Assembly: GCA_937877165.1 (NCBI GenBank)
Contig: CALEFO010000085.1
Span: forward strand, 1-7,084
Direction: 5' to 3'
Source: an uncultured Lachnospiraceae bacterium
GTDB taxonomy: Bacteria > Bacillota > Clostridia > Lachnospirales > Lachnospiraceae
Length of the DNA: 7,084 nt
Made by a program: the position numbers and the translations under genes
Shown: piece by piece, positions 1-5,406 of the stretch
Position numbering within the stretch: the stretch's first letter is position 1
Layout of the letters: each line of letters starts with the position of its first letter
The notes under the pieces: generated by a model
What the model saw: the letters and a program-made list of their open reading frames with translations, nothing else
Database searches by the model: none
Told to the model about the DNA's origin: nothing

Positions 1-474
1 AAATCCCAGGCCCTCAAGGACACCACGCACCGCAGCGAGTGGCAGTCGATCATTCCGCTGGCCTCCCTTGTTGTTGCCATGTGCTTCCTGTTTCCGTCGA
101 TTTCGACGTACCTCATTCAGCCGGTTCTGAGCCAGATGTTCCGGAAAAATGTCCCCGCTGTCATCGGCGGCTCGGACATCATTGTCATGCTGTTCATGTT
201 CGCTCTGGTTGTGGCACTCCCGATCGCGGGTGTGTTCATCTCAAGGCACCGCGGCGGCATTACGGAGCACAACACAAGGTCCTATATGTCCGGCGTCAAC
301 GCAGCGGACGACCGGCATTTCCTGAACTCGTTCGGTGACGTGCAGAGTGTGTACATGTCGAACTGGTACATGATTGACTTCATCGGCGAGCTGAAGATCA
401 TGAAGCCGTGTCTGTTTCTGTCCACGGCCATTCTGATCACGTTCCTGATGATTATCATAGGGAGGGCCCTGTAA
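1..474 (+). CDS. echA: NuoL/EchA-like proton-channel subunit of an energy-converting hydrogenase, C-terminal part
   Basis: The reading frame is open from base 1 and ends at the TAA at 472-474, so only the last 157 residues are present and the start lies to the left. The visible part has at least three strongly hydrophobic stretches: around residues 17-40 (SIIPLASLVVAM then CFLFPSI), around 57-78 (DIIVMLFMFALVVALPIAG), and a final one around 137-157 ending IIIGRAL. Between the last two is a polar loop of about 55 residues. This is the pattern of the C-terminal end of the antiporter-like (Proton_antipo_M/NuoL) subunits. The family identification rests mainly on the next gene, an EchB/NuoH-type subunit, because A followed by B is the normal order in Ech hydrogenases. 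In such complexes this integral membrane subunit is thought to move H+ or Na+ while ferredoxin-linked H2 chemistry occurs on the peripheral arm. Other members of the NuoL/HyfB/HycC group cannot be excluded, so the symbol is provisional. Confidence 0.7.
   Translation, partial: KSQALKDTTHRSEWQSIIPLASLVVAMCFLFPSISTYLIQPVLSQMFRKNVPAVIGGSDIIVMLFMFALVVALPIAGVFISRHRGGITEHNTRSYMSGVNAADDRHFLNSFGDVQSVYMSNWYMIDFIGELKIMKPCLFLSTAILITFLMIIIGRAL
460..466 (+). promoter_or_regulatory. Shine-Dalgarno of the echB-like gene
   Basis: GGGAGGG lies seven bases before the ATG at 474, inside the last codons of the upstream gene. Together with the one-base stop/start overlap it fixes the echB start and suggests coupled translation of the two membrane subunits. 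Confidence 0.8.
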
Positions 475-1355
475 TGATATCGATTGCGTTAAAACTTCTG
501 ATGGCAGTGGTTTCCATCCTTCTCATCGGTCCTCTGGTGGGAGGACTTTTATCCGGGACGGACCGGTTCCTCTCCGCGCGAATGCAGAGAAGACAGGGAC
601 CGCCGATCCTGCAGCCGTTTTATGACATCAGCAAATTTTTCCAGAAAAAGGCCTATATCGTAAATGGCCTGCAGCACTTTCTGGTGGTCGGACACCTTTT
701 GTTTCTGATGCTGTCGATCGGGATCATCTACGCGGGACAGGATATCCTGCTTGCGATTTTTTCGCTGACGCTGGCGGAGATGATGCTGTGCCTGGCCGCG
801 TTCTCGGCGAGCGCGCCGTATTCGAACATGAGCGCGCAGCGCGAGATGCTGCAGATGGCCTGTGCAGAACCGATTCTGCTCCTTTTGTGCATCGGCCTGT
901 ACCTGTCCTCCGGAAGCTTTATGGTGAAGGACATCATCCGCTGCGACCTTCCGGCAGTGGTGAAGACACCGGGCATTTTCTTTGCTTTTCTGATTGCTCT
1001 TCCGATCGAGCTTCGAAAGTCACCGTTTGACATCAGCACCTCCCATCACGCACATCAGGAGATGGTAAAAGGTGTGACAACGGATATCTCGGGGAGCGTC
1101 CTCGGCTTTGTGGAGCTCTCGGAGTGGTACGAGCTGTTTCTGATGGTGACGCTAACGGGGCTGTTTTTCATGGATTCCAACCCGATTTCTATCGTGTATG
1201 CCATCGCTGCGGCATTGATCACGATGTTCGGCATGACGCTCTGCGACAACGTGTTCCCGCGTGTCCGCTGGGAGCGGATGCTCGCCTTTACCTGGGGAAC
1301 GACCCTGGTTGCGGGTGGAGGAAACATGCTGATTCTGATGCTGATTGACAAGTAG
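474..1355 (+). CDS. echB: EchB/NuoH-family membrane subunit of energy-converting [NiFe] hydrogenase (complex I subunit 1 family)
   Basis: This is a complete 293-residue, very hydrophobic protein with roughly eight membrane segments, the usual size for EchB/HycD. Diagnostic parts are the loop after the first helix, with R36, R39-R40, GPP at 42-44 and QPFYD at 47-51, and the conserved stretch ELRKSPFDIS at 179-188 followed by HHAHQEMVKG. Both resemble the NuoH/EchB loops that form the interface with the hydrogenase module and the quinone-like cavity. The family anchors the peripheral hydrogenase arm to the ion-pumping arm. The start at 474 is chosen because GGGAGGG at 460-466 precedes it by seven bases and because ATG overlaps the upstream TAA (TAATG), implying translational coupling. 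An upstream in-frame start near 408 would lie inside the preceding gene and is rejected. Oddly, no hydrogenase small or large subunit follows; the next gene converges from the other strand. Confidence 0.85.
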   Translation: MISIALKLLMAVVSILLIGPLVGGLLSGTDRFLSARMQRRQGPPILQPFYDISKFFQKKAYIVNGLQHFLVVGHLLFLMLSIGIIYAGQDILLAIFSLTLAEMMLCLAAFSASAPYSNMSAQREMLQMACAEPILLLLCIGLYLSSGSFMVKDIIRCDLPAVVKTPGIFFAFLIALPIELRKSPFDISTSHHAHQEMVKGVTTDISGSVLGFVELSEWYELFLMVTLTGLFFMDSNPISIVYAIAAALITMFGMTLCDNVFPRVRWERMLAFTWGTTLVAGGGNMLILMLIDK

Positions 1356-1368
1356 GAAGCATCGGAAG

Positions 1369-1449
1369 ATGGAAAGAGCAGGCGGACAAGGAATTGGTGC
1401 CGCAAAAAACGCGGCACAGAAAGGTAAGTTTGAAAGTGACATCGATATG
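1369..1449 (+). other. Possible leftover start of a gene downstream of echB
   Basis: An ATG at 1369 stands 13 bases after the echB stop and is preceded at nine bases by AGGAAG (1354-1359), a good Shine-Dalgarno. The frame begins MERAGGQGIGAAKNAAQKGK and stays open for 234 codons to 2073, but most of that is antisense to the clearly real recU gene, so only about the first 27 codons could be genuine. I do not recognise the peptide; it does not look like the start of an EchC-type small subunit. It may be the cut-off 5' end of a lost operon gene or chance. Confidence 0.2.
1397..1417. terminator. Hairpin between convergent echB and recU, possible terminator
   Basis: GTGCCGC (1397-1403) and GCGGCAC (1411-1417) form a perfect seven-base stem around an AAAAAAC loop, about 40 bases after the echB stop and 33 bases past the recU stop. 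Its place between convergent genes suggests a shared transcription end. No T-run follows on either strand; the only run is in the loop, so it is not a textbook intrinsic terminator. Confidence 0.4.
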
Positions 1450-1998
1450 TCATGCTCGAGGGTAAGGGTCGCGTTCCGAAATATCTTTATTGATCATTTC
1501 AAGATACGGGACCATAACTCCTGGGCGTTTCGGCAGAATATATGTCCGATCCAGCTCGTCGAAGCGAAAGCTCTTCCTGCCTCCCTTCTCCATCCTCTCC
1601 CAGAAGGGGAGGAATTCCCGGAACGGCAGATAGTAATACACGTCCATTCCCGTGTAATAGATCAGGAAAAAGGCAATTCCATCCTGCTTCTCGAACTGCC
1701 GCATGAACTCCACCTGATGCGGATGAATGTTCTGCAGCGCAAATGTGGAGGTTTTGGCTTCCTTCGCGTCGAAGCAGACGGGATACCCCTGCACGACGCC
1801 AATATAGTCCACCGTACTTTTCTGGTCAAAATACGCCAGTGTGATCTGCCTGCTTTCCTTGTCCAGCCGGATCGGTGTAATCGGAGTCGGAATCTTCTGA
1901 ATCAGGCACAGATTCTCCTCCTTGTAGGTCTCATTGGTCCGGTTGATTTCTTCTTCCAGAAGGGAGCCGCGAAGCCCCCGCGAATTCCATGTCGGCAT
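1450..1998 (-). CDS. recU: Holliday junction resolvase RecU
   Basis: This 182-residue protein matches the Firmicutes RecU family. It starts MPTWNSRGLRGSLLEEEIN, the usual NSRG...LE..IN...N pattern, followed by IQKIPTPITP (33-42). The nuclease core is visible as STVDY (61-65) and CFDAKE (75-80), so D64, D77 and K79 match the acidic and lysine metal-site residues; the position often Glu in Bacillus RecU is Asp here. ALQNIHPHQVEFMRQF and GRKSFRFDEL follow, both typical. RecU cuts four-way junctions during recombination and chromosome segregation and modulates RecA. It lacks the roughly 30-residue N-terminal extension of the B. subtilis protein. The start is supported by AGGAGA (2007-2012) eight bases upstream. 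Only 16 bases separate it from the upstream rluA-like gene, so the two are probably co-transcribed. The frequent Firmicutes partner, a class A penicillin-binding protein gene, is absent downstream. Confidence 0.93.
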   Translation of the reverse strand: MPTWNSRGLRGSLLEEEINRTNETYKEENLCLIQKIPTPITPIRLDKESRQITLAYFDQKSTVDYIGVVQGYPVCFDAKEAKTSTFALQNIHPHQVEFMRQFEKQDGIAFFLIYYTGMDVYYYLPFREFLPFWERMEKGGRKSFRFDELDRTYILPKRPGVMVPYLEMINKDISERDPYPRA

Positions 1999-2006
1999 AG
2001 GTGTTT

Positions 2007-2012
2007 TCTCCT
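2007..2012 (-). promoter_or_regulatory. Shine-Dalgarno of recU
   Basis: AGGAGA on the minus strand, eight bases before the recU ATG, lies in the 16-base gap after the pseudouridine synthase stop codon. It supports the short N-terminus of this RecU. Confidence 0.75.
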
Positions 2013-2014
2013 GC

Positions 2015-3106
2015 TTATTTACCTGGCATATGCATCACCTTCCCATACACGGAAGGCTCCCGGCAGGAAATGACCATTCCGGAGAGAGAAGGAAATTCAG
2101 GCAAAAGCTCCGGGAACTCCACCCGCTGGCACAAAAGAAGCTGCGTCCTTACGCCAAGCCTCCGGGCGCTTTCATTCGCCTCGCGGCTTCCATACTTCGG
2201 ATCACCCAGAATCGGATGCCCCATCCGTGCAAAATGGGCACGGAGCTGATGGGTTTTGCCGGTAATCAGCTGCGCCTCCACGAGCGTTACATCTTCGCTT
2301 CCTGTTCTCATGGAAAGCTTTCCGAACGAGACGGGGCGGTACTCCGTTTTCGTGTAAACGGCTCCCTCCTGCTTCCTGTCATAAACCCGGACGGTATTGG
2401 ATGAGCTGTCCTTGACAAGATACCCTTCCATGACACCTGCCCTCTCCACCCTTCCAAGGACGATCATGCGGTAAAATTTCTTCAGCCGATGCTCTCTTTG
2501 CAGCATCGTAAGAAGATGGCTCCCGGGAAGCGTTTTCGCAAGAAGAACAAGTCCCTCGGTGTTCCGGTCCAGACGGTTCTGCACGGAAGGAACGAACCTG
2601 CGAAGCGAACTCTCCGTCACATCTCCCCGCGCTGCAAGAACCCCCAGAAACCACTCATTCAAGGAAACATCCACGGGCTCCGCCTTCTGGGAGAGAATCC
2701 CCGAAGGCTTATAAGCCGCCGCAATGTTTTCATCCTCATAGACAAGCTGCAGGGACGGGTACCTTCCGGCAAGAAGCCGATACGCCTTTTCGGCCTCCAA
2801 AAGCCTGCCCGAAGCAGATTTTTCCCCGGGGCCGAGGCCGTTTTTCTTCTCTTTCTGCAGCGTTCCCAGCCCTTGCTCATTCAGAACTCCCCCCATCTTC
2901 TGAAAGGTCTCATCCGAGAGAAAAAACTTCACGCAGTCTCCCTGCGCAGTCACTTCCTTTCCCTCCGCCTTGTGTCCGTTCAGCGTGATGTTTTTCTTCC
3001 GCATCATTTTGTAGACAAAAGAAGAAGGGGCCTGCGGCAGAATTCTTCGGACGTATTTATCCAGCCGCTGTCCCTTCTCGTTCTCTGCAATCACATATTC
3101 CTGCAT
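2015..3106 (-). CDS. RluA-family RNA pseudouridine synthase with N-terminal S4 domain
   Basis: This 363-residue protein has an S4-like RNA-binding domain at about 12-62 (GQRLDKYVRRILPQAP...YKMMRKKNITLNG) and a RluC/RluD-type catalytic domain from about 119. The catalytic motif is NRLDRNTEG (177-185), with D180 as the expected nucleophile; the family usually has H before RLDR, and here it is N. Other family motifs are YKPSGIL (132-138), KFYRMIV (210-216) and TGKTHQLRAHF (282-292) followed by GHPILGDPKYG. Such enzymes convert uridine to pseudouridine in rRNA or tRNA; the target cannot be read from sequence. A lysine/glycine-rich linker of about 50 residues (70-118) separates the domains and makes the protein longer than the usual 300-330. 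AGGA six bases upstream supports the start. It sits 59 bases after the two-TM gene and 16 before recU, consistent with an operon. Confidence 0.9.
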   Translation of the reverse strand: MQEYVIAENEKGQRLDKYVRRILPQAPSSFVYKMMRKKNITLNGHKAEGKEVTAQGDCVKFFLSDETFQKMGGVLNEQGLGTLQKEKKNGLGPGEKSASGRLLEAEKAYRLLAGRYPSLQLVYEDENIAAAYKPSGILSQKAEPVDVSLNEWFLGVLAARGDVTESSLRRFVPSVQNRLDRNTEGLVLLAKTLPGSHLLTMLQREHRLKKFYRMIVLGRVERAGVMEGYLVKDSSSNTVRVYDRKQEGAVYTKTEYRPVSFGKLSMRTGSEDVTLVEAQLITGKTHQLRAHFARMGHPILGDPKYGSREANESARRLGVRTQLLLCQRVEFPELLPEFPSLSGMVISCREPSVYGKVMHMPGK

Positions 3107-3126
3107 GCTCTGTCCTGCTTCCTTCC

Positions 3127-3157
3127 GGATTCCGCACGGCCGGCCCTTACGGCATCC
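3127..3157 (-). repeat. GC-rich inverted repeat before the pseudouridine synthase gene
   Basis: On the minus strand GGATGCCG pairs with CGGAATCC, with one G-A mismatch, around a GC-rich interior holding the palindrome GGCCGGCC. It lies in the 59-base gap between two genes. It could be an mRNA processing or stability element; there is no T-run to make it a terminator. Confidence 0.3.
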
Positions 3158-3165
3158 TCAACCTC

Positions 3166-3729
3166 TCACAGCGAAATCCTGTACAACAGCTCCAAAAGCT
3201 TCTCATGATCCTTCCCATCCACTTCCAGGTCATTCAGCTGATCCAGCCGGGTCAGATACGCCGGAAGATCACGAAAAATTTTGATCTGATATCCGTGAAT
3301 TCCGTTTCCTGTCAGCATTCTGCGAAGGTGCTGCTCTCCTGCCCGGCAGTCGCATTTGGAATCCGCCGTAAATGCAGCAATACTGCCTCCTCCAATGGTC
3401 AGATGCCGGATATTGAAGTTCTTTTTCTCACTGGTAAAGTACAGATCATACGCGTTATCCAGGTTCCCGACATGCTTCTCAACACCCGCATGCACCTCCT
3501 CCGGGCATTCCCCGGCCCGGACCAGCATGATGAAATTTACCGTGTACTTGGCAGCAGGCAAAACCACCAGAACCGCCAGAATCGTAAACAGATTCCGATT
3601 GGTCCCGAAGTACGCCTGGGCGCCGAAATACATCATGAGTGCCATGGCATATAAGAGCACCATAACAAGAAGCGTCCTGCCGCGCTGCTTCCTCAAATAG
3701 CCGAATTCTCCTTTTCCGCCTTTTCCCAT
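3166..3729 (-). CDS. Two-TM membrane protein of unknown function
   Basis: I do not recognise a named family. From the chosen start the protein has 187 residues: a short basic N-terminus (MGKGGKGEFGYLRKQRGR), two adjacent hydrophobic helices at about 19-40 and 47-69, then a soluble domain of about 115 residues with GNLDNAYDLYFTS, an IRHLTIGGGSIAAF stretch and a CDC pair. The basic N-terminus suggests both ends are cytoplasmic by the positive-inside rule. The start at 3729 is preferred over an in-frame ATG at 3777 (203 residues). GAGGAAAGGG (3739-3748) lies nine bases before 3729, while the 3777 codon directly abuts GAGGG and is buried in a strong hairpin. The gene opens the probable unit with rluA and recU, since a terminator precedes it. 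No function can be inferred from the sequence. Confidence 0.75.
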   Translation of the reverse strand: MGKGGKGEFGYLRKQRGRTLLVMVLLYAMALMMYFGAQAYFGTNRNLFTILAVLVVLPAAKYTVNFIMLVRAGECPEEVHAGVEKHVGNLDNAYDLYFTSEKKNFNIRHLTIGGGSIAAFTADSKCDCRAGEQHLRRMLTGNGIHGYQIKIFRDLPAYLTRLDQLNDLEVDGKDHEKLLELLYRISL

Positions 3730-3738
3730 GTTCTGAAA

Positions 3739-3748
3739 CCCTTTCCTC
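3739..3748 (-). promoter_or_regulatory. Shine-Dalgarno deciding the start of the two-TM gene
   Basis: GAGGAAAGGG on the minus strand ends nine bases before the ATG at 3729. It is much better placed than the GAGGG touching the alternative ATG at 3777. Confidence 0.6.
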
Positions 3749-3764
3749 AATTTCTCAATCGAAA

Positions 3765-3802
3765 GGCGTCCATCCATCCCTCTTCGTAGATGAACGGACG
3801 CC
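3765..3802 (-). promoter_or_regulatory. Long 5' hairpin ahead of the two-TM gene
   Basis: Arms 3765-3778 and 3789-3802 form a 14-base stem with a ten-base loop. On the plus strand two positions are mismatched (A-C and C-A), but in minus-strand RNA both become U-G or G-U wobble pairs, so the stem is continuous only in the transcript of the minus-strand genes. The 3' arm holds the alternative ATG at 3777 and the loop holds GAAGAGG. Only three U residues follow the stem, so it is a weak candidate terminator; it may be an attenuator or an mRNA-stabilising leader. Confidence 0.5.
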
Positions 3803-3830
3803 CCGCGTCGTGTTCTGTCAATAATTATGC

Positions 3831-3875
3831 AAAAAATGAAGCCTGTCTGCTCTTTTCACTCACCGGTCAGGCTTC
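3831..3875 (-). terminator. Intrinsic terminator after the coiled-coil gene
   Basis: On the minus strand GAAGCCTG (3875-3868) pairs with CAGGCTTC (3845-3838) and is followed, after one A, by a run of six T (3836-3831). The upstream arm contains the stop codon of the coiled-coil gene. The loop is long (22 bases), but stem plus T-run in the right orientation is good evidence for Rho-independent termination, ending the topoisomerase-rsmD-coaD-coiled-coil unit. Confidence 0.75.
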
Positions 3876-4718
3876 CCTGCTCTCAGCCTGTGCATCTCCT
3901 GCCTGCATCTGCTGCGCCTCTGCGGCAGCCTGCTGCTGCGCGATTACAGCCGCCTGTGCCTGTGCACCGGCCTCCTGAACAGCCTGGTTTGCAGTCGCCT
4001 GCTCGATGGCAGTTGCCTGCTGCCTTGCGGCCTCCGACTGCTGTTGCTGCTGAAGCAGCGCGTTCCGGTCATTCTGCACGTTCTGAAGATAGGAATTCAT
4101 GCTCTGGAGCGTGGACTGGTAGACATTGTTGGTATCACTGATGACATTCTGGGTCAGCTGCTCCAGATGTGCCAGCATATCCGACAGGTACGCCTGTGCC
4201 TGACGGTTGTATTCGTTGACCTGCTCCGAAGCGGCGCCGACGATCTGCTGTGCCTGATTCTGCGCCTCCTGCACCATCGCAGTGGACTGCTGCTGCGCCT
4301 GCGTCATGATATCATTGGCCTGGCTCTGCGCGGACATCACCATCTCGTTGGCCTGATCCGTTGCCTTCTGAGTCGTATCGGCCGCCTCCTGATTAGCTGC
4401 TGAAACCATCTGGTTCGCCTGCTCGTAGGCCTGCTTCATGACCTCTTCTTCGTTGATCTGCTGATTCATCTGCTCCGTGGCCTTCTGAATCAGTGCCTGT
4501 GCCTTTTCCTTGGCATCTGCAAAAATTGCGTCCTTCTGATCCAGAACCTCGCGGTATCTCGCCACTTCATCCGGGATGACATCACGCAGCTCTTCGACCA
4601 GCGTATCGATCCGTTCCCGGTTCACCAGAATATAGTCCTTGGAAAGGGGCTTGTATTTGCAGGTTTCGAGAAAATCCTCAATCTCATCAATCTTGCGTTC
4701 GATCTTGTTGCTGCTCAT
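3867..4718 (-). CDS. DivIVA/SepIVA-like coiled-coil protein encoded after coaD
   Basis: This is a 283-residue soluble protein without signal peptide or membrane helix. Residues 1-70 form a conserved-looking head (KIERKIDEIEDFLETC, then PLSKDYILVNRERIDTLVEE and ELRDVIPDEVARYREVLDQK). It resembles the N-terminus of Clostridia proteins often labelled ATPase or V-type subunit-like, and of mycobacterial SepIVA as I remember it. A long A/Q/E-rich coiled coil follows (about 60-200), with repeated Q-A-N and A-Q units, then QQQQQ at 223-227. The 56-residue tail has 21 Ala and 14 Gln. There is no nucleotide-binding motif, so ATPase is a poor label. I infer a scaffold at the envelope or division site, by family resemblance only. 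The start at 4718 is chosen because GGAGG lies 11 bases upstream; a GTG at 4742 and an ATG at 4736 are in frame but have no clear Shine-Dalgarno. The stop is within the terminator hairpin. Confidence 0.75.
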   Translation of the reverse strand: MSSNKIERKIDEIEDFLETCKYKPLSKDYILVNRERIDTLVEELRDVIPDEVARYREVLDQKDAIFADAKEKAQALIQKATEQMNQQINEEEVMKQAYEQANQMVSAANQEAADTTQKATDQANEMVMSAQSQANDIMTQAQQQSTAMVQEAQNQAQQIVGAASEQVNEYNRQAQAYLSDMLAHLEQLTQNVISDTNNVYQSTLQSMNSYLQNVQNDRNALLQQQQQSEAARQQATAIEQATANQAVQEAGAQAQAAVIAQQQAAAEAQQMQAGDAQAESREA

Positions 4719-4729
4719 AGCGGGCTGTG

Positions 4730-4734
4730 CCTCC
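4730..4734 (-). promoter_or_regulatory. Shine-Dalgarno deciding the start of the coiled-coil gene
   Basis: GGAGG on the minus strand, 11 bases before the ATG at 4718. The spacing is slightly long, but the alternative starts at 4736 and 4742 have only AGAAGA-type sequence ahead of them. Confidence 0.5.
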
Positions 4735-4839
4735 ATCTGCACCGTTTCTTCTGTCTCTTCTTAATTCAGGCCGGTCTGCCCGGTCCTCTCCGGTGCGCTC
4801 TCTGATTCCGATGACGCGCTGCTTCCTTCCGCACACTCT

Positions 4840-5352
4840 TCAGTTCTTCTGACTGCCCTTCGTCCTGTGAAGTGCTTCGTACTTCTCCCGAACCATTTCC
4901 TCCACCTCGGGAGGAACGCATACGCTGATATCACCGCCAAACGCTGCAATCTCCTTGACGCTCGAGGAACTCAAATACGCGTACTGAAGGCTCGTTGTCA
5001 GAAAGACCGTATCCACGTTCCCGTTGGACAGGAGCTTGTTGGTCTGTGCAATCTGCAGTTCATATTCGAAGTCTGTGACCGCACGCAGTCCCCGGATGCT
5101 CACATGCGCTCCGATTTTCTGTGCGTAATCGATCAAAAGTCCGTAATAGGAATCCACACGAATGTTAGGAATTCCACAGGTTACATCCTGTAGCATTTTA
5201 ACACGTTCTTCCACTGAAAACAACGGAGTCTTCGCCTTATTGTCCAGTACGCAGACCGTCACCTCATCAAACATTCTGGCAGCACGCCGGATGACATCAA
5301 TATGTCCGTACGTAACCGGATCAAAACTGCCCGGATAAATTGCCTTAATCAT
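4840..5352 (-). CDS. coaD: Phosphopantetheine adenylyltransferase (CoaD)
   Basis: CoaD joins ATP and 4'-phosphopantetheine to make dephospho-CoA, the penultimate step of coenzyme A synthesis, in the cytoplasm. The protein of 170 residues begins MIKAIYPGSFDPVTYGHIDV, with the nucleotidyltransferase signature GSFDP (8-12) and TYGH (14-17). RGLRAVTDFEYE (87-98), AQTNKLL (102-108) and the YLSSSSVKEIA motif (126-136) that contacts ATP are all present, as is the usual C-terminal FGGDISVCVPPEV. The length is normal or slightly long (about 160). The start at 5352 follows family knowledge. The Shine-Dalgarno there is weak (GGGG, seven bases off), whereas an in-frame ATG at 5403 has a better one and would add 17 residues. 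It lies 54 bases after rsmD, the usual partner, and about 120 bases before the coiled-coil gene. Confidence 0.96.
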   Translation of the reverse strand: MIKAIYPGSFDPVTYGHIDVIRRAARMFDEVTVCVLDNKAKTPLFSVEERVKMLQDVTCGIPNIRVDSYYGLLIDYAQKIGAHVSIRGLRAVTDFEYELQIAQTNKLLSNGNVDTVFLTTSLQYAYLSSSSVKEIAAFGGDISVCVPPEVEEMVREKYEALHRTKGSQKN

Positions 5353-5406
5353 AATGATACCCCGCTGAGGCAAAATCCGCGAAGGCGATTCTGCCTGCTG
5401 CATAAT

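Noticed and set aside
1437..1452. Inverted repeat TGACAT-CGAT-ATGTCA at the end of recU
   Set aside because: The six-base stem has no T-run and overlaps the recU stop; it is too short to call a terminator or operator.
1345..2073. Long plus-strand open frame of over 230 codons across recU
   Set aside because: It is antisense to RecU, which has unmistakable family motifs; only its first few codons, upstream of the recU end, are considered possibly real.
2489..3208. Plus-strand open frame of 239 codons across the pseudouridine synthase
   Set aside because: Arg/Pro/Leu-rich shadow of a clear minus-strand gene with no recognisable domain.
3205..3654. Plus-strand open frame opposite the two-TM gene
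   Set aside because: The minus-strand frame has membrane helices, a Shine-Dalgarno and operon placement; the plus-strand frame has none of these.
3816..3821. TTGACA on the minus strand, resembling a -35 element ahead of the two-TM gene
   Set aside because: The bases 16-18 downstream are GC-rich and contain no TATAAT-like -10, so a sigma-70 type promoter is not supported.
4044..4403. Leu/Ile-rich plus-strand frame that looks like a membrane protein
   Set aside because: It is the reverse complement of the Gln/Ala-rich coiled coil, which reads as hydrophobic residues by codon chance.
3890..4440. Repeated CTGCTG/GCCTG-like units suggesting a DNA repeat array
   Set aside because: The repetition follows Gln/Ala codons of the coiled-coil gene; units are irregular and lack spacers, so this is neither a CRISPR nor a tandem repeat array.
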